This document shows positions 9,379-18,709 of a stretch of DNA of 64,000 nt, piece by piece. Numbering within the stretch: the stretch's first letter is position 1; every line of letters starts with the position of its first letter. This DNA is from Alteromonas confluentis (GTDB taxonomy: Bacteria > Pseudomonadota > Gammaproteobacteria > Enterobacterales > Alteromonadaceae): positions 1-64,000 of the forward strand of contig NZ_MDHN01000041.1 in the NCBI RefSeq assembly GCF_001757105.1. The letters run 5' to 3'. The notes under the pieces were generated by a model. That model had not been told where the DNA came from, did no database searches, and saw only the letters and a list, made by a program, of their open reading frames with translations. Position numbers and translations under genes: made by a program.

Positions 9379-10482
9379 TTACTTGTCAGCGTTGCCAGGA
9401 ATAACCGGCGTAGACGTGGAAACACCCGCATTTTGAGCCCGATGACGGAGACAGTGATCCATCAATACAATGGCCAGCATCGCTTCAGCAATAGGCACGG
9501 CACGAATTCCCACACAAGGGTCGTGACGACCTTTAGTGACGATATCAATTTCATTACCGTCAACATCAATGGTTTTACCTGGCACAGAAATGCTCGAAGT
9601 AGGCTTGAGCGCCATGTGTACAACGAGATCCTGGCCTGAGGAAATGCCACCCAGCACACCACCAGCGTGATTACTGGTGAAACCGTCTGGTGTTAACGTA
9701 TCGCGGTGTTCACTGCCTTTTTGCTCAATCACATCAAAGCCATCACCAATTTCCACGCCCTTTACAGCGTTGATGCCCATCATGGCACTGGCGATATCGG
9801 CATCGAGGCGATCAAACACCGGTTCGCCTAAACCCACAGGCACACCCGTAGCAACCACAGACACTTTCGCACCAATGGAATCGCCGGATTTCTTCAGGTC
9901 GCGCATATATTCATCTAACGCTTTCAGTTTACTTTCATCGGGGCAGAAAAACGGGTTGGTATTGGTGATGCTGTGATCAACCGTATCTACTTTAATCGGC
10001 CCCAGCTGAGACAAATAACCATGAATTTCGATGCCGTAAACTGCTTTCAGGAATTTCTTGGCGATTCCCCCCGCAGCAACACGAATAGCCGTTTCCCGGG
10101 CAGAAGAACGACCACCACCACGATAATCGCGAGTGCCGTACTTCTGATGGTAGGTGTAGTCTGCATGACCAGGGCGGAAACGATCTTTAATATTGGAATA
10201 GTCGCCACTACGTTGGTCGGTGTTCTGGATCAGAAGTCCAATGCTGGTACCGGTAGTTTTGCCTTCAAACACACCAGACAGAATTTGAACCTCATCGCCT
10301 TCCCGACGTGCTGTGGTATAACGTGACGTGCCAGGCTTTCTACGATCTAAATCAATCTGCAGATCCGCCTCAGTGATTTCCAGTCCAGGAGGGCAACCAT
10401 CAACCACACCACCGATAGCGATACCATGACTTTCACCAAAGGTGGTCACAGTAAACATTTTTCCGAAGCTATTGCCAGACAT
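9379..10482 (-). CDS. aroC: Chorismate synthase
   Basis: Makes chorismate from 5-enolpyruvylshikimate-3-phosphate, the last step of the shikimate pathway, using reduced FMN. The 367-residue sequence has all three family signatures: [18 protein letters not shown] near the N-terminus, [17 protein letters not shown] in the middle, and [17 protein letters not shown] toward the C-terminus. It starts 5 bp after prmB, the usual gammaproteobacterial operon order, so it is probably translated from the prmB transcript. Confidence 0.98.
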   Translation of the reverse strand: MSGNSFGKMFTVTTFGESHGIAIGGVVDGCPPGLEITEADLQIDLDRRKPGTSRYTTARREGDEVQILSGVFEGKTTGTSIGLLIQNTDQRSGDYSNIKDRFRPGHADYTYHQKYGTRDYRGGGRSSARETAIRVAAGGIAKKFLKAVYGIEIHGYLSQLGPIKVDTVDHSITNTNPFFCPDESKLKALDEYMRDLKKSGDSIGAKVSVVATGVPVGLGEPVFDRLDADIASAMMGINAVKGVEIGDGFDVIEQKGSEHRDTLTPDGFTSNHAGGVLGGISSGQDLVVHMALKPTSSISVPGKTIDVDGNEIDIVTKGRHDPCVGIRAVPIAEAMLAIVLMDHCLRHRAQNAGVSTSTPVIPGNADK

Positions 10483-10487
10483 CTGTA

Positions 10488-11432
10488 TTAATTTTCCTTA
10501 CCGTTTAAATAAGTCACCAGTGACGATTTAGACACTGCAAAAATCCCGTGACCGCCCTGCTGCAATTCAACCCAATCTACATGCAACCCGGGGAAACGTG
10601 TTGCCATATGCACTTCACTGTTTCCCACTTCAACCAGCATCCAACCACCGTCTTTCAGGTAGTGCGGTGCGTGTTTTAGCATTTGTTCCACCAGATCTAA
10701 GCCGTCTTCACCGGCAGCTAAAGCCAACTCAGGCTCATGCTGATATTCATCCGGCAGATCGTTCATGTCTTCTTCATCGACATAAGGCGGGTTAGACACG
10801 ATTAAATCGTACTGTTGGCCTTCCAGGCTGGTGAACAAATCAGAGTGGATGGGGAAAACCCGGTCACCCAGATTATGTTCCTGAATATTAAAGTCAGCCA
10901 CTTCAAGGGCATCGAATGAAATATCCACGGCATCAACCTGCGCCAGTGGGAATGTGTGTGCCAGAGCAATAGCAATACAACCACCGCCTGTACACATATC
11001 CAGAATACTGGTTGGCTCAACCGTTTCTTCAAGGTACGGGGCAAAGCGGGTTTTAATCAGTTCAGCAAATGGCGAACGGGGAATGAGCACGCGCTCGTCC
11101 ACGTAAAACGGCATATCGCAGAACCAGGCTTCATGAGTGATATATGGCAGCGGCATGCGGGTTTGCACGCGCTTGAGTACCAAATCGGTTATTTTCTCTT
11201 TTTCTGACTGGGTTAGCCGCGCAGAAAATAAACCATCGCCGGTACGGGCAGTAATATCCTGTGGCAGATGTAGCGCGTGCATAACCAGGCAAACCGCTTC
11301 ATCCCAACTGTTATCGGTACCGTGACCGTAGTAAAGTTGAGCATAGTTGAAACGGCTGACAGTCCATCGCACCATATCAAGTACAGTGTGTAAATCGCGG
11401 ATGGCTTCGTCTAAATAAATCTTATCGGTCAT
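10488..11432 (-). CDS. prmB: 50S ribosomal protein uL3 glutamine methyltransferase
   Basis: Methylates the side-chain amide of a conserved Gln in ribosomal protein uL3. The 314-residue product (E. coli PrmB 310) has the SAM-binding motif [16 protein letters not shown] and the Gln-methyltransferase catalytic NPPY ([11 protein letters not shown]). The open frame runs upstream to 11513, but [14 protein letters not shown] at ATG 11432 matches the family N-terminus. It is divergent from smrB and immediately upstream of aroC, the order seen in E. coli. No strong Shine-Dalgarno sequence is visible. Confidence 0.96.
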   Translation of the reverse strand: MTDKIYLDEAIRDLHTVLDMVRWTVSRFNYAQLYYGHGTDNSWDEAVCLVMHALHLPQDITARTGDGLFSARLTQSEKEKITDLVLKRVQTRMPLPYITHEAWFCDMPFYVDERVLIPRSPFAELIKTRFAPYLEETVEPTSILDMCTGGGCIAIALAHTFPLAQVDAVDISFDALEVADFNIQEHNLGDRVFPIHSDLFTSLEGQQYDLIVSNPPYVDEEDMNDLPDEYQHEPELALAAGEDGLDLVEQMLKHAPHYLKDGGWMLVEVGNSEVHMATRFPGLHVDWVELQQGGHGIFAVSKSSLVTYLNGKEN

Positions 11433-11564
11433 GGAGTGAGGTACATCGCCAGAAATAAAGCTGGTATCATACCGAAACTCAGGGCGACTCCCAACACAAA
11501 ATGCGTGAACCACGCCGCATTTGCCCTATTCAATGCGTCTATAAGTTATAACCGGAGAAGATTG

Positions 11565-12131
11565 TTGGCGGATAAAAGCGGGCCTGAAAATAAGGATGAC
11601 GATTTCGCGGCCTTTATGGATGAAATGAACGGCATTAAGCCGTTAACGCAGGATAAAGTGGTGCATAAGCGCCGCCATGTGCCAACCAAGCGTTTACATT
11701 CAGCCACTCAGCCTGACAGCCGTCAGCAGCGTTTGCTCGATGCCAGCTTTGCTTTTTCTGATGTTTATCAGGCCAGTCTTCCTACCCAGGGCCCCATGCG
11801 TTATTGCCGCGAAGACGAACCAACCCATAGCCTCAAACGTCTTCGTCGAGGTGATTTTTACCCGGAGCTGGTGTTGGATCTCCACGGCCTAAATCGTGAG
11901 AATGTAAAACTGGAACTCTCCGCATTAATCTATACCGCCCGCAAAGAACTGATTGATTGCGTTGGCATCGTGCATGGTATTGGCTCTGGAATATTAAAAA
12001 ACGCCTTGCCCCATTACCTGGTGCAACACCCCCATGTCAAAGCGTTTCACCAGGCTCCCCTGGAGTACGGTGGGCAAGGCGCGTTACTCGTTTTAATTGA
12101 TACCCCAGACAGCAATGCAAAGAAGGGCTAA
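11565..12131 (+). CDS. smrB: SmrB, ribosome rescue endonuclease
   Basis: SmrB is recruited to collided ribosomes and cleaves the mRNA between them. This copy is about 188 residues (E. coli 183). The C-terminal Smr domain shows LDLHGLNRENVKLEL and the VHGIGSGILK catalytic loop, followed by HPHVKAFHQAPLEYGG, which is nearly identical to E. coli. No ATG lies at a sensible place. TTG 11565 was chosen because GGAG sits 7 nt upstream; TTG 11562 is adjacent. The longer frame from 11436 would run into the prmB promoter. It is divergent from prmB, as in E. coli. Confidence 0.93.
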   Translation: MADKSGPENKDDDFAAFMDEMNGIKPLTQDKVVHKRRHVPTKRLHSATQPDSRQQRLLDASFAFSDVYQASLPTQGPMRYCREDEPTHSLKRLRRGDFYPELVLDLHGLNRENVKLELSALIYTARKELIDCVGIVHGIGSGILKNALPHYLVQHPHVKAFHQAPLEYGGQGALLVLIDTPDSNAKKG

Positions 12132-12141
12132 GCCTGCTTTG

Positions 12142-12267
12142 TTATTTATCCTGCTCGGCGCTGTTGTGCATAAACAGCCAGGTGTAATACCCCATCATCA
12201 CAATCACGACGAAAATTAATAGCAGCGAACCCCACACTACCGGATCTTTAATCATGGACATGAACAT
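12142..12267 (-). CDS. Small single-span membrane protein, DUF3149 type
   Basis: A 41-residue protein read directly from the sequence: MFMSMIKDPVVWGS, then a single hydrophobic helix (about residues 14-32), then a short polar tail ending in NSAEQDK. Its AAGGAG ribosome binding site is 7 nt before the ATG. Length and the KDPVVWG motif fit the DUF3149 family of unknown function. Such small proteins often sit in membrane complexes, but no partner is visible here. The stop lies 11 bp from the convergent end of smrB. Two FNR/CRP-like palindromes lie 60-115 bp upstream of the start, which suggests regulation by oxygen or carbon status. Confidence 0.85.
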   Translation of the reverse strand: MFMSMIKDPVVWGSLLLIFVVIVMMGYYTWLFMHNSAEQDK

Positions 12268-12327
12268 CGTTCTGCTCCTTAACATTGGTTGACGAGTTAA
12301 GTGTGCAACGGTGTCGGAGAAAGTTCT

Positions 12328-12382
12328 GTGATCTGAATCAAGGGGTTTTTTCTGAAGCTCGCGGGGGCATGACCTGGATCAA
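12328..12382 (-). promoter_or_regulatory. Two FNR/CRP-like boxes upstream of the DUF3149 gene
   Basis: GTGATCTGAATCAA (12328-12341) matches the FNR consensus TTGAT-N4-ATCAA at 9 of 10 positions, and it also fits a CRP half-site pattern (TGTGA). ATGACCTGGATCAA (12369-12382) matches at 8 of 10. The centres are 41 bp apart. Which regulator binds cannot be decided by eye. Confidence 0.45.
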
Positions 12383-12421
12383 CAGGACATAAAACAATCT
12401 GAAAAGTTTTTACTTATTGCT

Positions 12422-12451
12422 ATTGCAAATCATTATCATTTGCAATATATT
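12422..12451 (+). promoter_or_regulatory. Fur-box palindrome covering a sigma70 promoter
   Basis: A perfect palindrome, ATTGCAAAT (12422-12430) and ATTTGCAAT (12438-12446) around CATTATC, contains the Fur-type core AATGATAATGATT on the minus strand. On the plus strand it coincides with -35 TTGCAA (12423-12428) and, 17 bp on, -10 TATATT (12446-12451). Bound Fur would occlude RNA polymerase. No protein gene follows on the plus strand. Confidence 0.7.
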
Positions 12452-12457
12452 GAAACT

Positions 12458-12540
12458 GCCTGTTCGACGTTGGGTGATTAACGGTCTTGGCTTAGCGTCG
12501 ATTGTAGGCAGGTGTGTGGTGCGCCTGCCTACCTCTTTTT
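12458..12540 (+). ncRNA. Candidate Fur-repressed small RNA (RyhB/PrrF-like role)
   Basis: From the expected transcription start about 7 bp after the -10 element, about 83 nt of non-coding sequence leads to an intrinsic terminator: GTAGGCAGG (12504-12512), 11-nt loop, CCTGCCTAC (12524-12532), then CTCTTTTT. Fur-covered promoter, short body and rho-independent terminator is the layout of RyhB and PrrF. The sequence does not visibly match the conserved RyhB core, so this would be a lineage-specific analogue. The overlapping 69-residue frame (12417-12626) begins upstream of the -10 element and has no ribosome binding site. Confidence 0.6.
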
Positions 12541-12556
12541 CTCCGCATTTCATCAA

Positions 12557-13195
12557 TCAGGAAAATAATTTCCAGAACCAACTCTTACTTAAATCTTCTT
12601 CGCAGGTTTTAAGTTGCGTTGCATAACGTAATGAGCGCGCTTTAACGGTGCTAGCCACTTTTTTCAACCAGGGCTTACTGTTATAACTACGGCGTTTGTA
12701 GCCGCCCCAACCTTCATGATAATTCAGGTACTGGGCATACCCGTCCCACTTCGATACCCCGTTTATTTTATACGACTTAGAAATAAACCAGCCCATGAAG
12801 TCCATGGCATCTTCGAAGTCGTCACGGTCGGCCCAACTGTTACCCGTTTCCCGCACGTAGTCTGACCAGGTGATGGTTTTAGCTTGAGAATATCCATAAG
12901 CAGAACTCACCCTGCCCCATGGAATAAGACCGAAGAAAACATAATCTTTGGGTGGCAGTGCATCATGACGGAAAGAACTTTCCTGATACATGATTGCCAT
13001 TGGAATATGAATAGGCACGCCCCACTTATCCCGGGCATCAGCGGCAGCGTCGTACCAATCTTCTTTCTCATAGAAGATTTCACAGATATTACTGGTGTCC
13101 TGAGGTGGGGAGGTAGCGCAACCACTCAGCAGGCTTACCGAAAAAAAAGTGGCGCCAGTAAGAAAAAACTTGAAACGAACGTTGAACTTTCTCAC
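12557..13195 (-). CDS. Transglycosylase SLT-domain lipoprotein
   Basis: A predicted periplasmic murein-cleaving lipoprotein. The lipobox LLSGC ends a basic-hydrophobic signal (RKFNVRFKFFLTGATFF), so the mature protein starts at Cys. The lysozyme-like catalytic Glu is in IMYQESSFRHDA, followed by FGLIPWGRVSSAYGYSQA and the C-terminal LNYHEGWGGY. The frame is open to ATG 13249, but that start has no ribosome binding site and sits 6 bp from a hairpin. GTG 13195 gives a normal 26-residue lipoprotein signal and was chosen. Family membership is clear; the exact MltE/EmtA-like subtype is not. Confidence 0.82.
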   Translation of the reverse strand: MRKFNVRFKFFLTGATFFSVSLLSGCATSPPQDTSNICEIFYEKEDWYDAAADARDKWGVPIHIPMAIMYQESSFRHDALPPKDYVFFGLIPWGRVSSAYGYSQAKTITWSDYVRETGNSWADRDDFEDAMDFMGWFISKSYKINGVSKWDGYAQYLNYHEGWGGYKRRSYNSKPWLKKVASTVKARSLRYATQLKTCEEDLSKSWFWKLFS

Positions 13196-13254
13196 TGGAC
13201 GTTGTCTGAATAAGTGTTCTAGCAAAATGTGTGTGTTTCCCTGGAACATTATTT

Positions 13255-13284
13255 ATGCCTGGCCCTCTTGCCAGGCATTTTTTT
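13255..13284 (+). terminator. Plus-strand intrinsic terminator without an upstream gene
   Basis: ATGCCTGG (13255-13262) and CCAGGCAT (13271-13278) pair and are followed by seven T on the plus strand only. The nearest plus-strand gene ends 1.1 kb upstream, and the genes on both sides are on the minus strand. It may end an antisense or small RNA, or stop readthrough from the sRNA promoter. Confidence 0.5.
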
Positions 13285-13359
13285 GTCTGTCGTTCAGGTA
13301 TAGCCCTGCATTGATGCAGTATAAACGACGGTTCTGACTTCAGTTTACTTAACTTTACG

Positions 13360-14967
13360 TCAACTTGCTCGCGTTGCCATAGGTTCGGCAAAATAATCGT
13401 GAATGAAATCGGCAAATGATTTGTCATCTGCCGCCTCTACCGCTTTCTGAGCAGCGATGGATTCAGATGCCATTCTCTCAAAATCTTCACGGCTATATTG
13501 TTTGTAATCGTAACCGTTTATTTCAGCAGCATATCTCTGCGCCAGTTCCAGACCAAACACCACGTTATCTTTATTTTCTGCAAGTAACGCATCGAGAATG
13601 CGTCCTGAAGGCGTTAGCGCCGGATCGCACACCTTCTCCCACTCGGTGTTTACCGCAATGGAATAATCAGAACTCTGGTTGGCTTTATCAAGCAATTCGG
13701 CAGTTTTTCTGAACTGAGCAAACAGCTTTTTAGTCCACGCACTAAAAGCGATGTCGCTGCCATTGGTGTGTAACTTAAGTTCAGGGTTACGGCCTTCCAG
13801 CACGACTTTGTCCATGTTCTCGCGACACACCACTAACTCTTCTGGCGTCATGTCTGGTGATTCCATCATTAGACAACTCACCATAAACACATCAAGGAAA
13901 TCCATTTGCGACTTGGTAATGCCCACCGGCGAAAAGGGATTTACATCCAGTACGCGCACTTCCACATAACTCACCCCACGACGTACCAATGCATCGGTGG
14001 GTTTCTCCATCGATGACGTTGGTTGCTTAGGACGTATGGGAGAATAGAGCTCATTTTCAATCTGCAGAATATTTTTCGATAACTGCTGATAATGACCGCC
14101 TTCGCCAGCGGCATACTGGCCAAAACGTTCAGATGGCGTGTACATGGCACTGCGCAGTTTTTCCGTGTAGGTGGCAATTTGGTTGTAGCAAATTTGCAGC
14201 GCAGATTGCTCTGAGTTGGTATAGCCCAAGTCACTCATTCGCAGTGAAGTGGCATAAGGCATGTATAAAGTGCCCTTGCCCACTTTCTTGAACGGCAGAT
14301 TGGTCGGCTTTCCTTTCATGAAGGAATGACACAATGCCGGCGAAGCGCCATACAGGTAAGGCAATAACCAGCACAGGCGACGATAGTTACGCACCATCGC
14401 CAGGTAGTCGGCAGACACCTGATCTTGTGAATAGGTCTGCCCTGTGTAGTCTGCCCACACTTTCCAGAAACTGTCTGGCAATGAAAAGTTAAAGTGCACG
14501 CCGGATATCGCCTGCATCATACTGCCGTAACGATTTTTGAGGCCCATACGATACACGCGCTTCATTTGCGCCACATTAGATTCACCATAATACGCCAGAG
14601 GAATACGGGCTTCGTCATCGATGAAACACGGCATACTTAATGGCCAGAGCAGTTCACCGCCCATATTCTCAAGGGCAAATTTGTGAATGTCTTTCAGTTG
14701 AGTTTCTGTGATTTCGCTACTGGCTACCGGCGGGGTAATGAATTCGAGCAGCGACTCAGAGAAATCAGTGGTAATACAATCGTGCGTCAGAGCGGCACCC
14801 AGTGCTTCAGGATGTTGCGTTACGGCCAGTGCACCAGCGGGCTCAATTCTCAAGCCTTCACGCTCTACACCGTGTTTGATATCTCTTAGCGCATCTAGAA
14901 ACGCAGGCGATTCCATCGCTTCAACGCGACGGGTAAAAGTTTGCTCTGATGAGGTCAATGTGTTCAT
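13360..14967 (-). CDS. gshA: Glutamate-cysteine ligase (proteobacterial type)
   Basis: Joins Glu and Cys with ATP, the first and rate-limiting step of glutathione synthesis. The 535 residues (E. coli 518) carry the family landmarks in order: GVEREGLRI, the FSESLLEFITP acidic segment, WPLSMPCF, LKNRYGSMMQAISGVHFNFSLP, and VEVRVLDVNPFSPVG. The start gives MNTLTSSEQTF; the next in-frame ATG is at residue 18, and no clear Shine-Dalgarno sequence decides between them. It is monocistronic, downstream of the M16 protease gene on the same strand. Confidence 0.97.
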   Translation of the reverse strand: MNTLTSSEQTFTRRVEAMESPAFLDALRDIKHGVEREGLRIEPAGALAVTQHPEALGAALTHDCITTDFSESLLEFITPPVASSEITETQLKDIHKFALENMGGELLWPLSMPCFIDDEARIPLAYYGESNVAQMKRVYRMGLKNRYGSMMQAISGVHFNFSLPDSFWKVWADYTGQTYSQDQVSADYLAMVRNYRRLCWLLPYLYGASPALCHSFMKGKPTNLPFKKVGKGTLYMPYATSLRMSDLGYTNSEQSALQICYNQIATYTEKLRSAMYTPSERFGQYAAGEGGHYQQLSKNILQIENELYSPIRPKQPTSSMEKPTDALVRRGVSYVEVRVLDVNPFSPVGITKSQMDFLDVFMVSCLMMESPDMTPEELVVCRENMDKVVLEGRNPELKLHTNGSDIAFSAWTKKLFAQFRKTAELLDKANQSSDYSIAVNTEWEKVCDPALTPSGRILDALLAENKDNVVFGLELAQRYAAEINGYDYKQYSREDFERMASESIAAQKAVEAADDKSFADFIHDYFAEPMATRAS

Positions 14968-15031
14968 CCATCAAGGAGTGTTGGCCCACAAATGTGGGGC
15001 GCAACACCAGAATTTCAATAAAAACCTTTCA

Positions 15032-17863
15032 CTAATTCAGTGATAACGTCTCGACCGGCAAGCCCAGGGCTTTTAGCGGTTCCTTAAGGCTCGCGGCATC
15101 ACCGACTACAATAATTTGCATGTCGTCGATATTCAATTGTGATTTCGCCAACTCACTCAGTTCCTTCGTGCTTACATTTTTGATCATCATGGTTTGTTGA
15201 TCGCGGTAATCATCAGGTAAGTCATAAGCGAGTAACTGACGCAGGAATGCCACCTTACTGGCCGGGGTTTCATACTCCAGCGCATCACTTAGCGTAAACG
15301 CATTTTGCATAAACTGTAATTCGGCGTCTGTTATACCGTTTTCACGGTAATTCTTAATCTCTTTCATCATTTCTTTTATGGCATCCACCGTATTTACCGC
15401 AGTTACGTTGGCATGGGCCTCGAACCAGCCCAGGGTTTTGCCACCAATGAACGAAGTAGACGCCCCGTAGGTGTAACCTTTGTCTTCGCGAAGATTCAGA
15501 TTAACCCGGCTGTTAAATGCACCTCCAAGCGGGAAATTCATCAGTCTCGATAAGAAGTACTCGCCTGTGGCATCAAAGGTCATGGCGCGTTTTACCATGT
15601 AAACCACAGACTGCACGGCATTCGGGTTATCTACCAGGAATACATGTGGCTGTTCGTACTGAGGGAAGTCAGAAAAAGTCGGAATTTCGTAGTCTCTTAC
15701 CTGCCATTCAGACAAAAAAGACAACGCAGAGGCCACTTCAACCTGCGTGAGATCGCTTACCACCACAATGCTGGCGTGAGACGGCGTGTAGAAGGTATCG
15801 TAAAAAGCTTTCACGTCGTCCAGAGTAATATTGGCAATGGTTTCCAGGCTACCGGAAGATGGCAGGCTTACGCGAGTTTCATCGCCATAAAGTACAAGCT
15901 CTTTAGCCCGGTTAGCCATGTAGTCTGGATTCCGCATGCTTTGTTGAAGGCTCTGCACCATACGCGCTTTAAGGCGATCAAAGTCGCTTTGCAAAAACGC
16001 CGGGCTAAACAGTTTTTCATTCAACAACGCCAGGGTTTTATCCAGGTTTTTGGTAAGGGTAGAAACAGAAACCTGCGTGTAACGGCCTGAGGCACTAAAA
16101 CGAATTGAACTTCCCAGCTTAGCCAGCTCATTAGAAAGGGCCTCGTTGGAATAATTCTGTGTCGATTCATTCATCATTGCCGCAGTAATGTAAGCTAAGC
16201 CCGCTTTATCCATAGGGTCGAGTAACATTCCCCCTTCCAGGTTCAGCGTGAGTGTTACCGTAGGTGTTTCCTCACTGGTCACTCCCACCATATCGATAGC
16301 TGGAGCCAGTTTGGTTTTCCAGAATTCAGGGACTTCCACCGTGGGTGCTGGCCCTGCCGCAGGTTCTACATTGCGGTCAAAATCATCTTCGATACTGACA
16401 GTTTCTACGGTTTCGGCAGGTTGCGCCTGCTGCGGAATTTGACGTGGCGGCATTTCAAAATTCTGTGGGGCAGCGGCCATGTCGGCCTGGCCCTGCGGAA
16501 CCACAGAAACGGTTACGCTATGTTTATCCTTCACATATTGCTTGAACACACGCATAACGTCTTCAGCGGTCACATTGCGGTAGCGTTCAAGATCTTCCTG
16601 CACTAAATCAGGTTTGCCGTAGAACGTTTCCCCGGCGGCTAATGCGCTTACCTTACCTGATACGCTCTGCAAACCGAAAATGGTGGATGCTTCAATGCCC
16701 CCTTTCGTGCGCTGCAAATCATCGGCATTCACACCTCGGGTTTCAAACTCTGCTAGTGTGCTATCGATGACTGATTCCAATGCACCTAAATCCATACCGT
16801 TTTGCGGGTTCGCTAATGCGATCAACTGAAATTCGCAAGCCAGTTCACGGCAAGGGTGAGAAGCGCCCGCCTGTACAGCTATCCCTTCTTTCACTAGATT
16901 TTTGTACATTAACGAGGTTTTGCCACCACCCAGAATATCGGCTAACACATCCAGAGGCGCTTCATCAGGGTGACGGGCATAAACCGTGGGATAGGTGATT
17001 TGCAGCAGTGGCAAATGAACTTTATCTTCCAGTGTTACATAGCGGTCTTCAGCTAATGTTACTGGCTGAGGTTCTGGCTCTGCCACTTCTGGCCCCCGGG
17101 GAATTGAGCCAAAATATTGTTCAACCCATTCTTTGGTTTCATCAGCATTAATATCGCCACCGATGGTCAGTACCGCATTATTCGGCCCGTACCAACGTTT
17201 AAAGAACGCCTTTAAATCGTTCACATTAACCCGGTCGAGATCTTCCACATAGCCAATTGTCAGCCACGAATAAGGATGGCCCGCAGGATAAAGTGCTTCC
17301 CCGTTTTTTTCTGACCGCAAACCGTAAGGTTGATTATCAACACGCTGTCCACGCTCGTTTTTTACGGTTTCGCGCTGATTCTCAAACTTTGTTTGGTTGA
17401 CCGCAGGCAGTAAGAACCCCATGCGATCGGCTTCCAGCCAAAGTACTTTTTCGAGTTGGTTTGCCGGCACAGTTTCAAAATAATTCGTGCGATCGTTGCT
17501 AGTGGTGCCATTCAGCGTGCCACCCGCTTCAGTGATAATCTTGAAATGTTCCTCGTCGGCAACATGTTCAGAGCCCTGAAACATCATGTGCTCAAAGAAA
17601 TGGGCGAAACCACTCTTGCCAACCTCTTCCCTGGCGCTGCCCACGTGATAGGTAACATCGACATGTACCAGCGGATCAGAGTGATCTTCGTGAAGAATGA
17701 CGGTCAGGCCGTTATCCAGCGTGTATTTCTCAAAGGGTATATGAACTTGCTGTTCTTGCAGTGTTTCGTTTGTCGGCTCAACAGGATTTTGAGACTGACA
17801 TCCTAATAATGACACTGCAACACTGCCACAGAGTAAGGCTTTCGCGGCGAGAGATAACGTCAT
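15032..17863 (-). CDS. M16 zinc metallopeptidase, two-domain lipoprotein
   Basis: A 943-residue insulinase-type peptidase. The signal peptide ends in the lipobox LLGC (Cys22), so it is probably anchored in the outer or inner membrane facing the periplasm. The first half holds the inverted zinc motif HFFEH (residues 88-92) and a distal Glu in ETVKNERGQR. The second half (from about 500) repeats the fold without HxxEH, as in PqqL-type and processing-peptidase-type M16 proteins. A Pro/Ala/Gln-rich linker joins the halves. ATG 17863 was chosen because AAAGGAAG precedes it and it creates the signal peptide; the open frame extends 16 codons further. Confidence 0.94.
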   Translation of the reverse strand: MTLSLAAKALLCGSVAVSLLGCQSQNPVEPTNETLQEQQVHIPFEKYTLDNGLTVILHEDHSDPLVHVDVTYHVGSAREEVGKSGFAHFFEHMMFQGSEHVADEEHFKIITEAGGTLNGTTSNDRTNYFETVPANQLEKVLWLEADRMGFLLPAVNQTKFENQRETVKNERGQRVDNQPYGLRSEKNGEALYPAGHPYSWLTIGYVEDLDRVNVNDLKAFFKRWYGPNNAVLTIGGDINADETKEWVEQYFGSIPRGPEVAEPEPQPVTLAEDRYVTLEDKVHLPLLQITYPTVYARHPDEAPLDVLADILGGGKTSLMYKNLVKEGIAVQAGASHPCRELACEFQLIALANPQNGMDLGALESVIDSTLAEFETRGVNADDLQRTKGGIEASTIFGLQSVSGKVSALAAGETFYGKPDLVQEDLERYRNVTAEDVMRVFKQYVKDKHSVTVSVVPQGQADMAAAPQNFEMPPRQIPQQAQPAETVETVSIEDDFDRNVEPAAGPAPTVEVPEFWKTKLAPAIDMVGVTSEETPTVTLTLNLEGGMLLDPMDKAGLAYITAAMMNESTQNYSNEALSNELAKLGSSIRFSASGRYTQVSVSTLTKNLDKTLALLNEKLFSPAFLQSDFDRLKARMVQSLQQSMRNPDYMANRAKELVLYGDETRVSLPSSGSLETIANITLDDVKAFYDTFYTPSHASIVVVSDLTQVEVASALSFLSEWQVRDYEIPTFSDFPQYEQPHVFLVDNPNAVQSVVYMVKRAMTFDATGEYFLSRLMNFPLGGAFNSRVNLNLREDKGYTYGASTSFIGGKTLGWFEAHANVTAVNTVDAIKEMMKEIKNYRENGITDAELQFMQNAFTLSDALEYETPASKVAFLRQLLAYDLPDDYRDQQTMMIKNVSTKELSELAKSQLNIDDMQIIVVGDAASLKEPLKALGLPVETLSLN

Positions 17864-18081
17864 CAGGCTTCCTTTTCTTTGTATTTCATGTCGGATTGCG
17901 TCAGCAACCACTACTGCTAACCTATAATAAAGCGCACTAGCGAGAATAAGTTGTTACTGCGTTTGATAAAGATTGTTACTGAGACTACCAGAAATTAGCT
18001 CAGAAAACCCTGTTCTCCGTAGCCCATGTATCAATTTATTCAACAATGAAATACACTGGCCGAAATTGATGAGGAGATGCT

Positions 18082-18705
18082 ATGAGTTCTGCCGAACAGA
18101 CAATTAATCTTGAATTTGGCCTGTCTCAATTAAGTGGGAATAAAACCCTCTTTCTGCGTTTATTGCAAAAATTCGCCGACGAGTACCAGCAAGCATCAGA
18201 TAAGCTTCAGAGTATGGTGGATGATCAGCAATGGCAGGAAGCCAGACTCTATACGCATACCGTTAAAGGGGTTGCCAGCAACCTGGGATTTACCCGCCTA
18301 CATCTTGCCAGCAAAGAAACTGAAGCTGAACTCAAAGCCGATGCTACTGTACCGGCCTCTTTGCCGGAACTGAAAGCCGCGATGGATGAAACCTTGGTGC
18401 TGTTAGCGAAGCTACAGGCCAACCCAGCGCTGTTAGATAATCCACAAACGGCCTTGTCGCCGTCATCCGACGCGTCTGTCGATGAAGATATATCACCATC
18501 GGCGACCACCGCAGAAGGTGCTGGAAACACCGCCGCCCCGGATGCCTTTATCCGAGCGCTTGAACAAAGTGAATTTATTGCCCAAGACCAATTGGATAAC
18601 TGGCTTGAGCAAACCACATCCGATACAGCGCTGCAGCAAACGCTTCGCGATGCCATCGATGAGTTAGATTACGATAGCGCCCTGGCACTTTTGCGAGCGT
18701 CTTAA
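18082..18705 (+). CDS. Histidine phosphotransfer (Hpt) domain protein
   Basis: A 207-residue stand-alone phosphorelay protein. The Hpt domain covers about residues 1-115, with the phosphorylatable His in YTHTVKGVASNLGF. A Ser/Asp/Ala-rich linker (about 120-155) leads to a second small helical region (about 155-207) that I do not recognise. Partner kinase and regulator are not in the window. GAGGAG lies 8 nt before the ATG. The pseudouridine synthase frame starts 4 bp after its stop, so the three plus-strand genes 18082-20307 are probably one transcript. Confidence 0.88.
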   Translation: MSSAEQTINLEFGLSQLSGNKTLFLRLLQKFADEYQQASDKLQSMVDDQQWQEARLYTHTVKGVASNLGFTRLHLASKETEAELKADATVPASLPELKAAMDETLVLLAKLQANPALLDNPQTALSPSSDASVDEDISPSATTAEGAGNTAAPDAFIRALEQSEFIAQDQLDNWLEQTTSDTALQQTLRDAIDELDYDSALALLRAS

Positions 18706-18709
18706 CGGT

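Noticed and set aside
12417-12626. 69-residue plus-strand frame
   Set aside because: It starts upstream of the -10 element and spans the Fur box, the sRNA body and its terminator, so it cannot be a normal gene.
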